Below, one piece after another: positions 34,387 to 42,943 of a stretch of 64,000 nucleotides of DNA. Numbering within the stretch: position 1 is the first letter of the stretch; each line of letters opens with the position of its first letter. Origin of the DNA: Hoeflea sp. IMCC20628 (GTDB lineage Bacteria > Pseudomonadota > Alphaproteobacteria > Rhizobiales > Rhizobiaceae); assembly GCF_001011155.1 (NCBI RefSeq), contig NZ_CP011479.1:576501-640500 (forward strand), in the 5' to 3' direction. The position numbers and the translations under genes are program-made. The notes under the pieces were generated by a model. The model was not told where the DNA came from. It did no database searches and saw only the letters and a program-made list of their open reading frames with translations.

Positions 34387-35637
34387 TTACTCCACCACTC
34401 CTGCTGTTTCGACGACCGCATGCATCAGCACGTCGGCACCGGCACCAGCCCATTCCTTGGAAATGTCTTCGGCTTCGTTGTGGCTCAATCCGTCGACGCA
34501 GGGGCACATGACCATGGCGGTTGGCGCCACGCGGTTGATCCAGCATGCATCGTGGCCTGCGCCGGAAATAATGTCCATGTGCGAATAGCCGAGTCGCTCG
34601 GCGGCGTCGCGCACAGCCTTGACGCAATCGCGGTCGAATTCCGGCGGATCGAACTGGCCGACGATCTCGGCCTCGAAGCCGACACCGAGCGCGTCGCAGA
34701 GTTTTGGCGCTTCTGCCATCAACCGCTCGACCATCCCGTTGAGCGTATCGATTTCATGGCTGCGGAAATCGATGGTGAAGACCGCCTTGCCCGGAATGAT
34801 GTTGCGGGAATTGGGATAGACATCGACATGACCGATGGCGCCCACTGCGTTCGGCGCGTTGTCCATGGCGATTGTGTGCACCAGCTCGGTGATCTGGGCC
34901 AGGCCGCGGCCGGCGTTCTTGCGCATCGGCATCGGGGTTGAGCCGGTGTGGCTTTCCTTGCCGGTGACAGTGCACTGGATCCAGCGCAGACCCTGGCCGT
35001 GGGTGACGACACCGATGTCCTTGCCCTGAGCCTCGAGAATCGGGCCCTGCTCAATGTGCAGTTCGAACAATGCATGCATCTTGCGGGCGCCGACTTCCTC
35101 GTCGCCCTTCCAGCCGATACGGACCAGCTCATCGCCAAAGCGCTTGCCCTTGGCGTCTTCCCGGTCATAGGCCCAGTCCTGTTCGTGCACGCCGGCAAAG
35201 ACGCCGGAAGCGAGCATGGCGGGCGCAAAACGAGTGCCTTCCTCGTTGGTCCAGTTGACCACCACGATCGGGTGCTTGGTCTTGATGTCGAGATCATTGA
35301 GCGTGCGGACCAGCTCCAATCCGGCCAGCACGCCGAGGACGCCGTCATATTTGCCGCCGGTGGGCTGAGTGTCGAGGTGGCTGCCGACATAGACCGGCAG
35401 CGCATCGGGATCGGTTCCGGGCCGGGTCATGAACATGTTGCCCATGGTGTCGACGTCCATGGTCATGCCGGCATCCTCGCACCAGCGCTGGAACAGTTTG
35501 CGGCCTTCGCCGTCCTCGTCGGTCAGGGTCTGGCGGTTGTTGCCGCCGGCGATGCCGGGTCCGATCTTGGCCATATCCATGAGCGAATCCCAAAGCCGGT
35601 CGGCGTTGATGCGAAGATTGGCTGCGGGTGCGGACAT
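34387..35637 (-). CDS. hyuC: Beta-ureidopropionase / N-carbamoyl amino acid amidohydrolase (AmaB/HyuC family)
   Basis: A 416-aa M20-family zinc amidohydrolase that releases CO2 and ammonia from N-carbamoyl-beta-alanine, giving beta-alanine. Metal-site motifs are visible: GSHLDTQPTGGKYDGVLG (about 83-100), WTNEEGTRFAP, LFELHIEQGP, and IISGAGHDACW near the end. Third step of the reductive pathway. Upstream neighbour is a cupin 9 bp away; downstream is the aldolase-like gene. An L-carbamoylase for hydantoins is the alternative name for the same family. Confidence 0.92.
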   Translation of the reverse strand: MSAPAANLRINADRLWDSLMDMAKIGPGIAGGNNRQTLTDEDGEGRKLFQRWCEDAGMTMDVDTMGNMFMTRPGTDPDALPVYVGSHLDTQPTGGKYDGVLGVLAGLELVRTLNDLDIKTKHPIVVVNWTNEEGTRFAPAMLASGVFAGVHEQDWAYDREDAKGKRFGDELVRIGWKGDEEVGARKMHALFELHIEQGPILEAQGKDIGVVTHGQGLRWIQCTVTGKESHTGSTPMPMRKNAGRGLAQITELVHTIAMDNAPNAVGAIGHVDVYPNSRNIIPGKAVFTIDFRSHEIDTLNGMVERLMAEAPKLCDALGVGFEAEIVGQFDPPEFDRDCVKAVRDAAERLGYSHMDIISGAGHDACWINRVAPTAMVMCPCVDGLSHNEAEDISKEWAGAGADVLMHAVVETAGVVE

Positions 35638-35646
35638 GGTCGTCTC

Positions 35647-35934
35647 CTATTTCAGTTCGACTTCGACAAAGCTCATCGTCTTTGTCCCGGCATTGATGAC
35701 ATTGTGCTCGACCCCGATCGGGCGGCGATAGGCGTCGCCTGCCGCCATGGTCACGGTGCGGGATGTCCCGCCGGGTTCTTCGAGCAACATTTCGCAGTCG
35801 GTGACCAGTGTGATCACGTAATCATGGCCGTGAACATGCCACCCGGTTTCAGCCCCGGGCGCAAAATCAAAGCGCGTCACGCGGACGCGCTCATCATCGA
35901 CCAGTGTTGTTGCGGTGGCAGGTTCACGGGTCAT
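35647..35934 (-). CDS. Small cupin-domain protein
   Basis: A 95-aa single-domain cupin. The motif 1 histidines occur in TGWHVHGHDYVITLV, and motif 2 in GDAYRRPIGVEHNVINAG. The length equals one cupin barrel, so it may be a small isomerase, a dioxygenase fragment or a metabolite sensor. It lies 3 bp after mmsA and 9 bp before the ureidopropionase gene, so it is certainly co-transcribed. Function in the pathway unknown; an accessory role on malonate semialdehyde, which is unstable, is imaginable. Confidence 0.83.
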   Translation of the reverse strand: MTREPATATTLVDDERVRVTRFDFAPGAETGWHVHGHDYVITLVTDCEMLLEEPGGTSRTVTMAAGDAYRRPIGVEHNVINAGTKTMSFVEVELK

Positions 35935-35937
35935 GGT

Positions 35938-37428
35938 TCAGCTCGGAAAATTGAACACGGCGCCCGACTTGATGCCGTTGGGCCAGCGCGAGGTGATGGT
36001 TTTCAGACGTGTGTAGAAGCGCACGCCTTCCGGGCCGTAGATCGAGTGATCGCCGAACAGCGAGCGCTTCCAGCCGCCGAAGGAGTGGTAGGCCACCGGC
36101 ACGGGGATCGGCACGTTGATGCCGACCATGCCGACTTCGATGGAATCGGAGAAGGCGCGGGCGGCGTCGCCATCGCGGGTGAAGATCGCCGTGCCGTTGC
36201 CGTATTCATGATCGTTGATCATCTTGACGGCTTCGTCAAAGGTTCCTGCGCGGACAACCGACAGCACCGGTCCGAAGATTTCTTCCTTGTAGATGGTCAT
36301 GTCGGTGGTGACGCGGTCAAACAGCGTGCCGCCGACAAAGTAACCGTTCTCGTAGCCCTGCAACGAGAAACCGCGACCGTCGACCACCAGTTCGGCGCCT
36401 TGGCTGACGCCCTGATCGATGTAGCCGAGCACCTTTTCCTGATGCATCTTGGAGACCACCGGGCCCATCTCGGCGGCCTCGTCGGTGGTCGGGCCGATCT
36501 TCAGCGCCTCGACGCGTGGCTTGAGCTTGGCGACCAGCGCATCGGCTGTCTTTTCGCCGACAGGTACTGCAACCGAGATCGCCATGCAGCGTTCGCCGGC
36601 CGAGCCGTAGCCTGCGCCCATCAGCGCGTCTGCGACCTGATCCATGTCGGCGTCGGGCATGACCACCATGTGGTTCTTGGCGCCGCCGAGCGCCTGGACG
36701 CGTTTGCCATTGGCAGTGCCGCGCGAATAGACATATTCGGCAATCGGGGTGGAGCCGACAAAGCTGATTGCCTTGACGTCGGGGTGATCGAGCAATGTGT
36801 CGACGGCGAGCTTGTCGCCATGGACGACGTTCAGGACGCCCTCAGGAAACCCTGCTTCCTGAAACAGCTTCCAGGCCAGCATCGGCGCTGACGGATCACG
36901 CTCGGAAGGCTTGAGCACGAAGGTGTTGCCGCAAGCAATGGCGATCGGATACATCCACATCGGCACCATGGCGGGGAAGTTGAACGGGGTGATGCCGGCT
37001 ACAACCCCGAGCGGTTGGCGGTCGGCGATGGAATCAACGCCAGGTCCGACATTGCGGGAAAAATCGCCTTTCAACAGATTGGGGATGCCGCAGGCGAATT
37101 CCACACACTCGATACCGCGGGTGACTTCGCCGAGCGCGTCGTCATGGGTCTTGCCGTGCTCGCGCGAGATTTCGCGGGCAATGTCGCCTGCGTGGCGGTC
37201 GAGCAGTTCCTTGAACTTGAACATGAAGCGGGCGCGCTTGAGCGGCGGCATCGCGCCCCAGGCAGGCTGCGCGGCTTTGGCGGAAGCTACAGCCGTGTTG
37301 ATTTCCTCGACCGTCGAGAGCGGCAGTTCGGCGATTTGCTCGCCGGTGGCCGGATTGAAGATAGGTGACCGCCGGTCCGAGCCGGAAATCGTCAGTTTGC
37401 CGCCAATGGCGTTTTCAATGATTTGCAT
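35938..37428 (-). CDS. mmsA: (Methyl)malonate-semialdehyde dehydrogenase, CoA-acylating
   Basis: A 496-aa CoA-dependent aldehyde dehydrogenase. Catalytic Cys in [17 protein letters not shown] (near residue 284), nucleotide-binding [13 protein letters not shown], and the typical [19 protein letters not shown] segment of MmsA. It turns malonate semialdehyde into acetyl-CoA and methylmalonate semialdehyde into propionyl-CoA, so it ends both the uracil and thymine branches. It starts 3 bp after the aminotransferase stop. Confidence 0.94.
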   Translation of the reverse strand: MQIIENAIGGKLTISGSDRRSPIFNPATGEQIAELPLSTVEEINTAVASAKAAQPAWGAMPPLKRARFMFKFKELLDRHAGDIAREISREHGKTHDDALGEVTRGIECVEFACGIPNLLKGDFSRNVGPGVDSIADRQPLGVVAGITPFNFPAMVPMWMYPIAIACGNTFVLKPSERDPSAPMLAWKLFQEAGFPEGVLNVVHGDKLAVDTLLDHPDVKAISFVGSTPIAEYVYSRGTANGKRVQALGGAKNHMVVMPDADMDQVADALMGAGYGSAGERCMAISVAVPVGEKTADALVAKLKPRVEALKIGPTTDEAAEMGPVVSKMHQEKVLGYIDQGVSQGAELVVDGRGFSLQGYENGYFVGGTLFDRVTTDMTIYKEEIFGPVLSVVRAGTFDEAVKMINDHEYGNGTAIFTRDGDAARAFSDSIEVGMVGINVPIPVPVAYHSFGGWKRSLFGDHSIYGPEGVRFYTRLKTITSRWPNGIKSGAVFNFPS

Positions 37429-37430
37429 GG

Positions 37431-38759
37431 TTACGCTAGCCCTTCGAGTACATTACGCAATTTTTCGAACAATTCGTCGATCTGATCCCTGGAGATGATC
37501 AAGGGCGGCGAGAGCGCAATGATGTCACCGGTGGTTCGGATCAGCAATCCGTCGTCATAAGCTTTAAGGAAGGCTGAGAAGGCGCGCTTGGTCGGCTCGC
37601 CAGCGATCGGGTCCAGTTCAATGGCGCCGATCAGGCCGGTGTTGCGGATGTCGACGACATGCGGGCAATCCTTCAGCGAATGCAGCTGCTCTTCCCAATA
37701 GGGCGCGATTTCGGCCGCGCGGGTGAGCAGGCCTTCTTCCTTGTAGGTGTCCAGCGTCGCAAGAGCTGCCGCCGAGGCAATAGGATTGCCTGAATAGGTG
37801 TAGCCGTGGAAGAACTCGATCATGTGCTCGGGGCCTTGCATGAAGGCATCATGGATTTCCGAGGTCACGAACACCGCGCCCATCGGGATGACGCCATTGG
37901 TCAGTCCCTTGGCCGAAGTGATCATGTCGGGTATGACATCGTAATATTGCGCGGCAAACGGTGCGCCGAGGCGTCCAAAACCGGTGATGACTTCGTCAAA
38001 AATCAGCAGAATGCCGTGCCTGGTGCAGATTTCGCGCAGCTTCTTGAGGTATCCCACCGGCGGGATCAACACACCGGTGGAACCGGCGACGGGTTCGACA
38101 ATGACGGCGGCGATGGTGGAGGCGTCATGCAGCGTGACGATGCGCTCGAGTTCGGAAGCCAGATCGCCACCATGCTCGGGCTGGCCCTTGGTGAAAGCGT
38201 TCTGCGCGGGCAAATGTGTGTGCGGCATATGGTCGACGCCGGTCAGCAGCGTGCCGAACATCTTGCGGTTGGAGACGATGCCGCCGACCGAGATGCCGCC
38301 GAAATTGACGCCATGATAGCCACGCTCACGACCGATCAGGCGGGAACGGGAGCCGTCGCCTTTGACGCGGTGATAGGCCAGCGCCACTTTCAGCGCAGTC
38401 TCGACCGACTCGGAACCGGAATTGGTGAACATCACATGGTTCATGCCGTCGGGCGCGATGTCGACCAGACGATTGGCCAGTTCGAACGCCTTGGGATGGC
38501 CCATCTGGAAGGCAGGTGCGTAATCCAGCTCACCGGCCTGCTGTGCTATCGCTTCGGTGATCTTCGGGCGGCAATGGCCGGCATTGACACACCACAGACC
38601 GGCAGTCCCGTCGAGGATCTGACGGCCGTCGGAGGTGGTGAAATGCATGTCCTTGGCGCCGACCAGCATACGCGGGTCCTGCTTGAACTGGCGGTTGGCG
38701 GTGAACGGCATCCAGAACGCGCGCAAGTCGTTGGGGGATGTGTTGAGCCGGTTTGACAT
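37431..38759 (-). CDS. Omega-amino acid (beta-alanine) : pyruvate aminotransferase, class III
   Basis: A 442-aa PLP-dependent transaminase. PLP lysine lies in [19 protein letters not shown], with the preceding [17 protein letters not shown] and the [14 protein letters not shown] phosphate-binding loop. The opening [12 protein letters not shown] is typical of omega-amino acid-pyruvate aminotransferases. It converts beta-alanine or 3-aminoisobutyrate to the semialdehyde used by MmsA. ATG 38759 has AGGAGG upstream; the frame start at 38783 lacks a site. First gene of the 13-gene operon; the candidate RutR site begins 97 bp upstream. Confidence 0.93.
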   Translation of the reverse strand: MSNRLNTSPNDLRAFWMPFTANRQFKQDPRMLVGAKDMHFTTSDGRQILDGTAGLWCVNAGHCRPKITEAIAQQAGELDYAPAFQMGHPKAFELANRLVDIAPDGMNHVMFTNSGSESVETALKVALAYHRVKGDGSRSRLIGRERGYHGVNFGGISVGGIVSNRKMFGTLLTGVDHMPHTHLPAQNAFTKGQPEHGGDLASELERIVTLHDASTIAAVIVEPVAGSTGVLIPPVGYLKKLREICTRHGILLIFDEVITGFGRLGAPFAAQYYDVIPDMITSAKGLTNGVIPMGAVFVTSEIHDAFMQGPEHMIEFFHGYTYSGNPIASAAALATLDTYKEEGLLTRAAEIAPYWEEQLHSLKDCPHVVDIRNTGLIGAIELDPIAGEPTKRAFSAFLKAYDDGLLIRTTGDIIALSPPLIISRDQIDELFEKLRNVLEGLA

Positions 38760-38855
38760 GGCTTGGTGCGCCTCCTGACGCATGGGTTTTCCGTTCCTCT
38801 AGTCAATTGCCAATTTGAAGGCTTTGTTTCCGCTGACAGGCTATGTTACGAAATC

Positions 38856-38871
38856 TTGACTGTTTGATAAA
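38856..38871 (-). promoter_or_regulatory. Candidate RutR operator, site 1 (aminotransferase/rutR intergenic)
   Basis: Plus-strand TTGACTGTTTGATAAA; on the minus strand TTTATCAAACAGTCAA. Identical at 14 of 16 positions to the site upstream of preT (47115-47130), and matching the E. coli RutR consensus TTGACCA-N2-TGGTCAA at 10 of 14 fixed positions. It lies 97-112 bp upstream of the aminotransferase start and about 120 bp upstream of rutR, so it could control both directions. Confidence 0.72.
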
Positions 38872-38992
38872 ACTCTAACAGGGACAACCATCCGGTCAAG
38901 GCCAATTCGGCGTTGTCCGCGACAGCTTGAGCAAGGTGAACGGAAGCCGGATGAGTGAGGATAGAGGAACGCAGCACTTGAAGGCACGGGCG

Positions 38993-39649
38993 ATGGAAAC
39001 CCAGCGCAAAACGCGCATCCAGATGGAAAACGAAGCGCGGATCATTGATGCCGCGCTTGAGGAGTTTTCGGTTCACGGGTTTCGCGGTGCGACCATCGAC
39101 CGGATCGCTGACCATGCCGGTATGTCCAAGCCCAATCTGCTGTATTATTTCCGGCGCAAGCAGGACATCTATGAGGCCTTGATTGCACGCCTGCTCGATA
39201 CATGGCTGGAGCCGTTGCGTGAGTTGAACGAGGTCGGTGACCCGTTGCCGGAATTGCAGTCCTATATCCGCCGCAAGCTCGAGATGGCGCGCGATTTCCC
39301 GCGCGAGAGCCGGCTGTTCGCCAATGAAATCCTTCAGGGTGCGCCGCGTATCAAGCGCTTGCTCGAGAGTGAGCTTAAACCACTGGTCGATGAAAAGGCC
39401 GAAATCCTGCGCGGCTGGATGAAAGCCGGACAAATCAACCCGGTAGACCCCGTGCATCTCATATTTTCGATCTGGTCGACCACCCAGCACTATGCCGACT
39501 TTGATGCACAGGTGCGGGTCATCCTCGGGCCAGACCGTGGTGCGGAAGGCCGTTTCGAGGATGCCGCGCGGTATCTCGAGACGCTGTTTCTTGATGGTTT
39601 GCGACCGAAAACAACAGGCGGCGGAAGCCCGCGCATTCGCGAGTTGTAA
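38993..39649 (+). CDS. rutR: TetR-family pyrimidine regulator RutR
   Basis: A 218-aa regulator closely resembling E. coli RutR along its length. HTH: IIDAALEEFSVHGFRGATIDRIADHAGMSKPNLLYYF; ligand domain: ARDFPRESRLFANEILQGAP, IDP/VDP-HLIFSIWSTTQHYADF. In E. coli RutR senses uracil or thymine and releases DNA. The frame is open from 38927, and ATGs at 38951 and 38993 are possible; 38993 has GAAGG eight bases upstream and gives the family length. It is divergent from the pyrimidine operon it presumably represses. Confidence 0.92.
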   Translation: METQRKTRIQMENEARIIDAALEEFSVHGFRGATIDRIADHAGMSKPNLLYYFRRKQDIYEALIARLLDTWLEPLRELNEVGDPLPELQSYIRRKLEMARDFPRESRLFANEILQGAPRIKRLLESELKPLVDEKAEILRGWMKAGQINPVDPVHLIFSIWSTTQHYADFDAQVRVILGPDRGAEGRFEDAARYLETLFLDGLRPKTTGGGSPRIREL

Positions 39650-39780
39650 CCGCCTGACATGAGCATGGGTTCCGTCGGCATCTCAAGTGATCAGTCCAGC
39701 TTGCTGCTTCGCCAATGCCTGCGGCTAGAGCCTGTGAACAGGGCTGTCTTGCCGGTCAGGGTCGGCGATCAAATGCCACT

Positions 39781-39809
39781 GCCCGGTCGATCCAGAAAGT
39801 CGACCGGGC
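39781..39809 (-). terminator. Hairpin downstream of the small Gly-rich lipoprotein gene
   Basis: GCCCGGTCGA (39781-39790) and TCGACCGGGC (39800-39809) form a perfect 10-bp stem with a 9-nt loop, 25 bp past the lipoprotein stop on the minus strand. No strong T-run. It also lies 130 bp past the rutR stop. Confidence 0.55.
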
Positions 39810-39834
39810 GGGATATACAGGCACGTCCTCTGGG

Positions 39835-40047
39835 TCAGTGGCTTCCGCCGCCGCCGCCTTCACCGCCTTCTCCGCCCGCCGTGTCAACGTCTCTCGGACG
39901 GAAGGTTTTTAAGGTGTCATATGCGTCGTCTCCCTTCTTCTGGGCGGTTGGTGTCCCCATGCACCCTGCAGCCGCCGCTGTCGAAGACAGGCCGAGAAGC
40001 AGTGTGAGACGTGACCGATCTACTTTGGTTTCCGGGTCTTTCTGCAT
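39835..40047 (-). CDS. Small putative lipoprotein with Gly-rich C-terminus
   Basis: A 70-aa peptide. ATG 40047 has GAGGAGA nine bases upstream; the longer open frame (to 40131) has none. Charged N-terminus (MQKDPETKVDRSR), hydrophobic stretch LTLLLGLSSTAAAAGC with a lipobox-like AAGC at 24-27, a short mature part (MGTPTAQKKGDDAYDTLKTFRPRD) and a tail of Gly, Glu, Ser and His (residues 57-70). I know no named family. It may be a structural lipoprotein or a peptide precursor; no modifying enzyme is adjacent. Confidence 0.62.
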   Translation of the reverse strand: MQKDPETKVDRSRLTLLLGLSSTAAAAGCMGTPTAQKKGDDAYDTLKTFRPRDVDTAGGEGGEGGGGGSH

Positions 40048-40396
40048 AGTTGGTATCTCCTCTTTGAAACGGCACACGCGACGTTCCTGTGGACTTCGCG
40101 GATATGAACACCACTCGATGACGATGATCATTCATGTGCGCAGAGCCGGAATGGATCTGCAATGTCATCAAAACAGCGTCCGTCCGAACCGGCATTGATA
40201 TACATCAAGAGGTTTGCATATGTTCTCGGAGAATAGTGGTGTTGGTTTGTGTCGCCCGGCTTGGTGGGCCCTGAAAAATCAATCAAGAAAGCTTGATATG
40301 TGGCTGGCGCCATGTGCGCTGTTGCGCTAAGCAGTCTCTTGATCACCGACGCTTCAAGCGAGGTGAAACCGAAGGCCAGCGAGATCGGAAAGCTGC
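40048..40396. other. Gene-free stretch with two palindromes
   Basis: This 349-bp interval between the small lipoprotein and arsC has no convincing coding frame; the minus-strand frame at 40128-40346 lacks a ribosome site. It contains a perfect FNR/FixK-type palindrome at 40195-40208 and a second palindrome at 40282-40297 (ATCAAG, AAAG, CTTGAT). It could house divergent promoters or a small RNA. Confidence 0.6.
40195..40208. promoter_or_regulatory. FNR/FixK-type anaerobox TTGAT-N4-ATCAA
   Basis: TTGATATACATCAA is a perfect match to the rhizobial anaerobox. It is 148 bp from the start of the minus-strand lipoprotein gene and 189 bp from arsC. On the minus strand a weak -10-like TTTGAT falls at about the distance expected for a site centred at -41.5. 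Target gene unclear. Confidence 0.5.
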
Positions 40397-40801
40397 ATGA
40401 GCATTGTCATTCACCACAATCCCGGTTGCGGCACGTCCCGCAATGTTCTTGAGATCATACGGGCCATTGCCGGCGAGCCGGTTGTTGTCGAATATCTCGA
40501 AACAGGCTGGACACGCGCGCAATTGCTGGGGCTGTTCGCAGCTGCGGGATTGACGCCGCGCAGTGCGCTGCGGGTGTCGAAGTCGCCCGCCGAAGAACTT
40601 GGACTTACGGATCCCGCCGTCAGCGATGAAACCATCCTGGATGCGATGCTGGACCATCCGGTGCTGGTCAATCGTCCAATTGTCTGCACACCAAAAGGCG
40701 TGGCGCTGTGCCGTCCGTCAGAAGCGGTTTTCGCGCTTCTCGACGTTGTCCCCGGCGCCACCTACACCAAGGAAGACGGAGAGGTGATCACCGCGCCATG
40801 A
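40397..40801 (+). CDS. arsC: Arsenate reductase, glutaredoxin-dependent (ArsC)
   Basis: A 134-aa ArsC of the Spx/ArsC family. Catalytic Cys in [12 protein letters not shown] (Cys11), the arsenate-contacting arginine in [20 protein letters not shown], and the closing [11 protein letters not shown]. It reduces arsenate to arsenite in the cytoplasm using glutathione and glutaredoxin. ATGA overlap with arsH. No arsR or arsenite exporter gene is in the window. Confidence 0.94.
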   Translation: MSIVIHHNPGCGTSRNVLEIIRAIAGEPVVVEYLETGWTRAQLLGLFAAAGLTPRSALRVSKSPAEELGLTDPAVSDETILDAMLDHPVLVNRPIVCTPKGVALCRPSEAVFALLDVVPGATYTKEDGEVITAP

Positions 40802-41514
40802 CCGATGATCTGCCCAATATTGATGGCGACAGTTTGCAGCTGCCCCAGACACAGCGGCTGGCCTTGCCCGGCGAGCCTGACCATCCAGCGCGCGTGCTGA
40901 TGCTCTATGGTTCGCTGCGCATCCGGTCCTATTCACGGTTTCTGACCCTGGAGGCGAAACGGGTGCTTGAAGCGCTGGGTGCCGAGGTGAGGATCTATGA
41001 TCCGGCCGGACTGCCGCTGGTTTCCGACGACATGGAAAATCATCCCAAGGTGGCCGAGTTGCGGGAATTGTCGCTCTGGTCGGAAGCCCATGTCTGGTGC
41101 TCGCCTGAACGGCACGGCGCCGTGACCGGGGTGATGAAGACGCAAATCGACTGGTTGCCGCTGGCTCCAATCGGCGGCGTCCGCCCGACCCAGGGGCGGA
41201 CCCTGGCGCTGATGCAGGTCAGCGGCGGTTCGCAGAGTTTCAACACGCTCAATCAATTGCGGGTGCTTGGCCGCTGGATGCGGATGATCACCATCCCCAA
41301 CCAGTCATCAGTCCCGAAAGCCTTTGCGGAATTTGATGAGGACGGGCGGATGAAACCGTCGGCTTTTTACAACCGCATGGTCGATGTCATGGAAGAACTG
41401 ATGAAGTTCACATTGCTGACACGGGGGCGGGCTGAGTATCTGGTCGACCGTTATTCTGAGCGGGTGGAGAGCGCCGAAGCGCTCTCCCTGCGGGTCAACC
41501 AGCGCTCGATCTAG
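40798..41514 (+). CDS. arsH: NADPH-dependent FMN reductase ArsH
   Basis: A 238-aa flavoprotein of the ArsH family, which oxidises trivalent organoarsenicals. FMN-binding [20 protein letters not shown] (residues about 36-55), then the ArsH hallmark [21 protein letters not shown] and [29 protein letters not shown]-like region. The frame is open from 40708, but ATG 40798 overlaps the arsC stop as ATGA and matches the family start. Its stop lies in a hairpin shared with the convergent peroxiredoxin gene. Confidence 0.93.
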   Translation: MTDDLPNIDGDSLQLPQTQRLALPGEPDHPARVLMLYGSLRIRSYSRFLTLEAKRVLEALGAEVRIYDPAGLPLVSDDMENHPKVAELRELSLWSEAHVWCSPERHGAVTGVMKTQIDWLPLAPIGGVRPTQGRTLALMQVSGGSQSFNTLNQLRVLGRWMRMITIPNQSSVPKAFAEFDEDGRMKPSAFYNRMVDVMEELMKFTLLTRGRAEYLVDRYSERVESAEALSLRVNQRSI

Positions 41515-41521
41515 CGCTGGT
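41498..41521. terminator. Bidirectional hairpin overlapping the arsH stop codon
   Basis: Perfect 9-bp stem ACCAGCGCT (41498-41506) with AGCGCTGGT (41513-41521), loop CGATCT. The arsH stop (41512-41514) straddles loop and right arm; the convergent peroxiredoxin stop begins at 41527. Confidence 0.65.
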
Positions 41522-41526
41522 CTGCA

Positions 41527-42063
41527 TCATACGGCGCCGGTGTATTCGCCGCGGGCCGGATAATCGTTCTTGATGGCGAAGTCGAGCGCACCGACGAGTT
41601 CGGAGAAATGCGGGCGGACAAATGGCATGGTCTGGACCGAGCCGTAATACAGCGTCTGCTCCGGCGTCACCATGAACAGGCCCGGTTCGGAGAACAATGC
41701 CGGCTCTTCGATGCCGATCGAGGTTTTGCCGCGTGACGTGGAGATGTAGAGCCCCCATTCGCGGGCTTTGGCCAGGGGCAGATCATAGCCGAAACGCAAT
41801 GTGTCGGCGCCGATCTTCTCTGCCATCTGGCGTGTCCGCTCTTCGCCATCCGAACTGATGGCGATGGTTGCCACACCACGCTCGGCAAAATCGGCCGCAC
41901 GCTTTTGAAACTCGGTGAGATAATTGGCGCAGATCGGGCAATGCAGGCCACGGTAAAAGCAGATGACAGTTCCGCGCTCGGACGCGTCGGTAGTGAGATC
42001 GAAATCGCCGTGATCGAGCGTCTTCAGTTTCAGGTCGGGAGTTTTCTGGCGGGGCATGAGCAT
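41527..42063 (-). CDS. Peroxiredoxin-like AhpC/TSA-family protein
   Basis: A 178-aa thioredoxin-fold protein of the peroxiredoxin-like group. The active-site region is FYRGLHCPICANYLTEFQKRAADF, so the peroxidatic Cys sits in a CPIC pair near residue 42 rather than the classic PxxxT/SxxC. Later residues (FMVTPEQTLYYGSVQTMPFVRPHFSEL) fit the same group. It is probably a cytoplasmic thiol peroxidase or disulfide reductase. Convergent with arsH and divergent from an AraC regulator, which may control it. Confidence 0.83.
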   Translation of the reverse strand: MLMPRQKTPDLKLKTLDHGDFDLTTDASERGTVICFYRGLHCPICANYLTEFQKRAADFAERGVATIAISSDGEERTRQMAEKIGADTLRFGYDLPLAKAREWGLYISTSRGKTSIGIEEPALFSEPGLFMVTPEQTLYYGSVQTMPFVRPHFSELVGALDFAIKNDYPARGEYTGAV

Positions 42064-42151
42064 TGGGAGAACCTTTCAGGATCGGGATTGCGCTGCCAGT
42101 ATACAGGTTTTATGATCTGTAAAAGCCAAACTATCTGATAGGAACACCGAT

Positions 42152-42922
42152 ATGCGGTCATTTGATCGATTGACTACCTTGATGGAGCGATTCAGCCTGC
42201 AAGTGAAACCATCGCCGCCGGAGACCGCGACGCTGGTGGTCACCGCGGATCAAGATGGGGCTCCGCGCCACGTCTGGTTCGGCGCCGCCGGGATCGGTTC
42301 AGGATTTGTAGCCAAGGACCTGTTGTTTTCAGCCGAAGTGGATTGGGGCGGGGCAGCCAATCCGTTGCTTGCTGCTTTGCCTGACAGGATAGGATTTGAT
42401 CTTTCCATGGATGGCGAGGCGGCGAGCCTGGTCAGTCTGATGCGTTCGGAACTCGCGGCGGCGAGATGCGGGTCGGCATCGGTCATAAACCGGCTTGGCG
42501 AGGTGTTGATCGTGCGTCTGCTGCGCGCGCAGATCGAGGCCGGATCGACGGAGCCGGGCCTGCTGGCCGGACTATCCGATCCAAGACTAAGCCGCGCCAT
42601 CGTCGCCATTCATGACGGGCCCGGACGCCCGTGGCGCAATGAGGATCTGGCTGCCATCGCCGGGCTGTCGCTGAGCCGATTCTCGGAAACATTTCTGGCT
42701 GTGGTCAGCGAGACGCCGGCGGCCTATCTGCGAAGGTGGCGGCTCATTCTGGCGCGGCAGGACCTGGTCAAAGGCGACCGTGTTGACGCGGTCGCCCGGC
42801 GCTATGGTTACGACTCCGCCGAGGGCTTCACCCGGGCTTTCAAGCGCTGCTACGGCCTCAATCCGGTATCGCTGCGCCACAGCCCATCCGGATCAGCGTT
42901 GCCGTCAGTTGTCCCGGTCTGA
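42152..42922 (+). CDS. AraC-family transcriptional regulator
   Basis: A 256-aa regulator. N-terminal cupin-like sensing domain (residues about 1-150) of the type found in regulators next to redox or aldehyde genes. Then two HTH motifs: EDLAAIAGLSLSRFSETFLAVVSETPAAYLRRWRLILARQDL and VARRYGYDSAEGFTRAFKRCYGLNPVSLR. It is divergent from the peroxiredoxin-like gene with an 88-bp shared region, so regulating it is the natural hypothesis. No clear operator was seen. Confidence 0.88.
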   Translation: MRSFDRLTTLMERFSLQVKPSPPETATLVVTADQDGAPRHVWFGAAGIGSGFVAKDLLFSAEVDWGGAANPLLAALPDRIGFDLSMDGEAASLVSLMRSELAAARCGSASVINRLGEVLIVRLLRAQIEAGSTEPGLLAGLSDPRLSRAIVAIHDGPGRPWRNEDLAAIAGLSLSRFSETFLAVVSETPAAYLRRWRLILARQDLVKGDRVDAVARRYGYDSAEGFTRAFKRCYGLNPVSLRHSPSGSALPSVVPV

Positions 42923-42943
42923 TGCGATGTTGCTTGTGCGGGG

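Noticed and set aside
34948-36891. 647-codon open frame on the plus strand, opposite hyuC, cupin and mmsA
   Set aside because: It lies antisense to three well-supported genes, spans their junctions and shows no family motif; long antisense frames are common in GC-rich codon-biased DNA.
38894-38899. GGTCAA half site near the rutR start as an additional operator
   Set aside because: Only one half matches; no paired half at the required spacing.
40128-40346. 72-codon minus-strand frame in the gene-free stretch
   Set aside because: No ribosome site, no motif and it runs over both palindromes; coding is unlikely.
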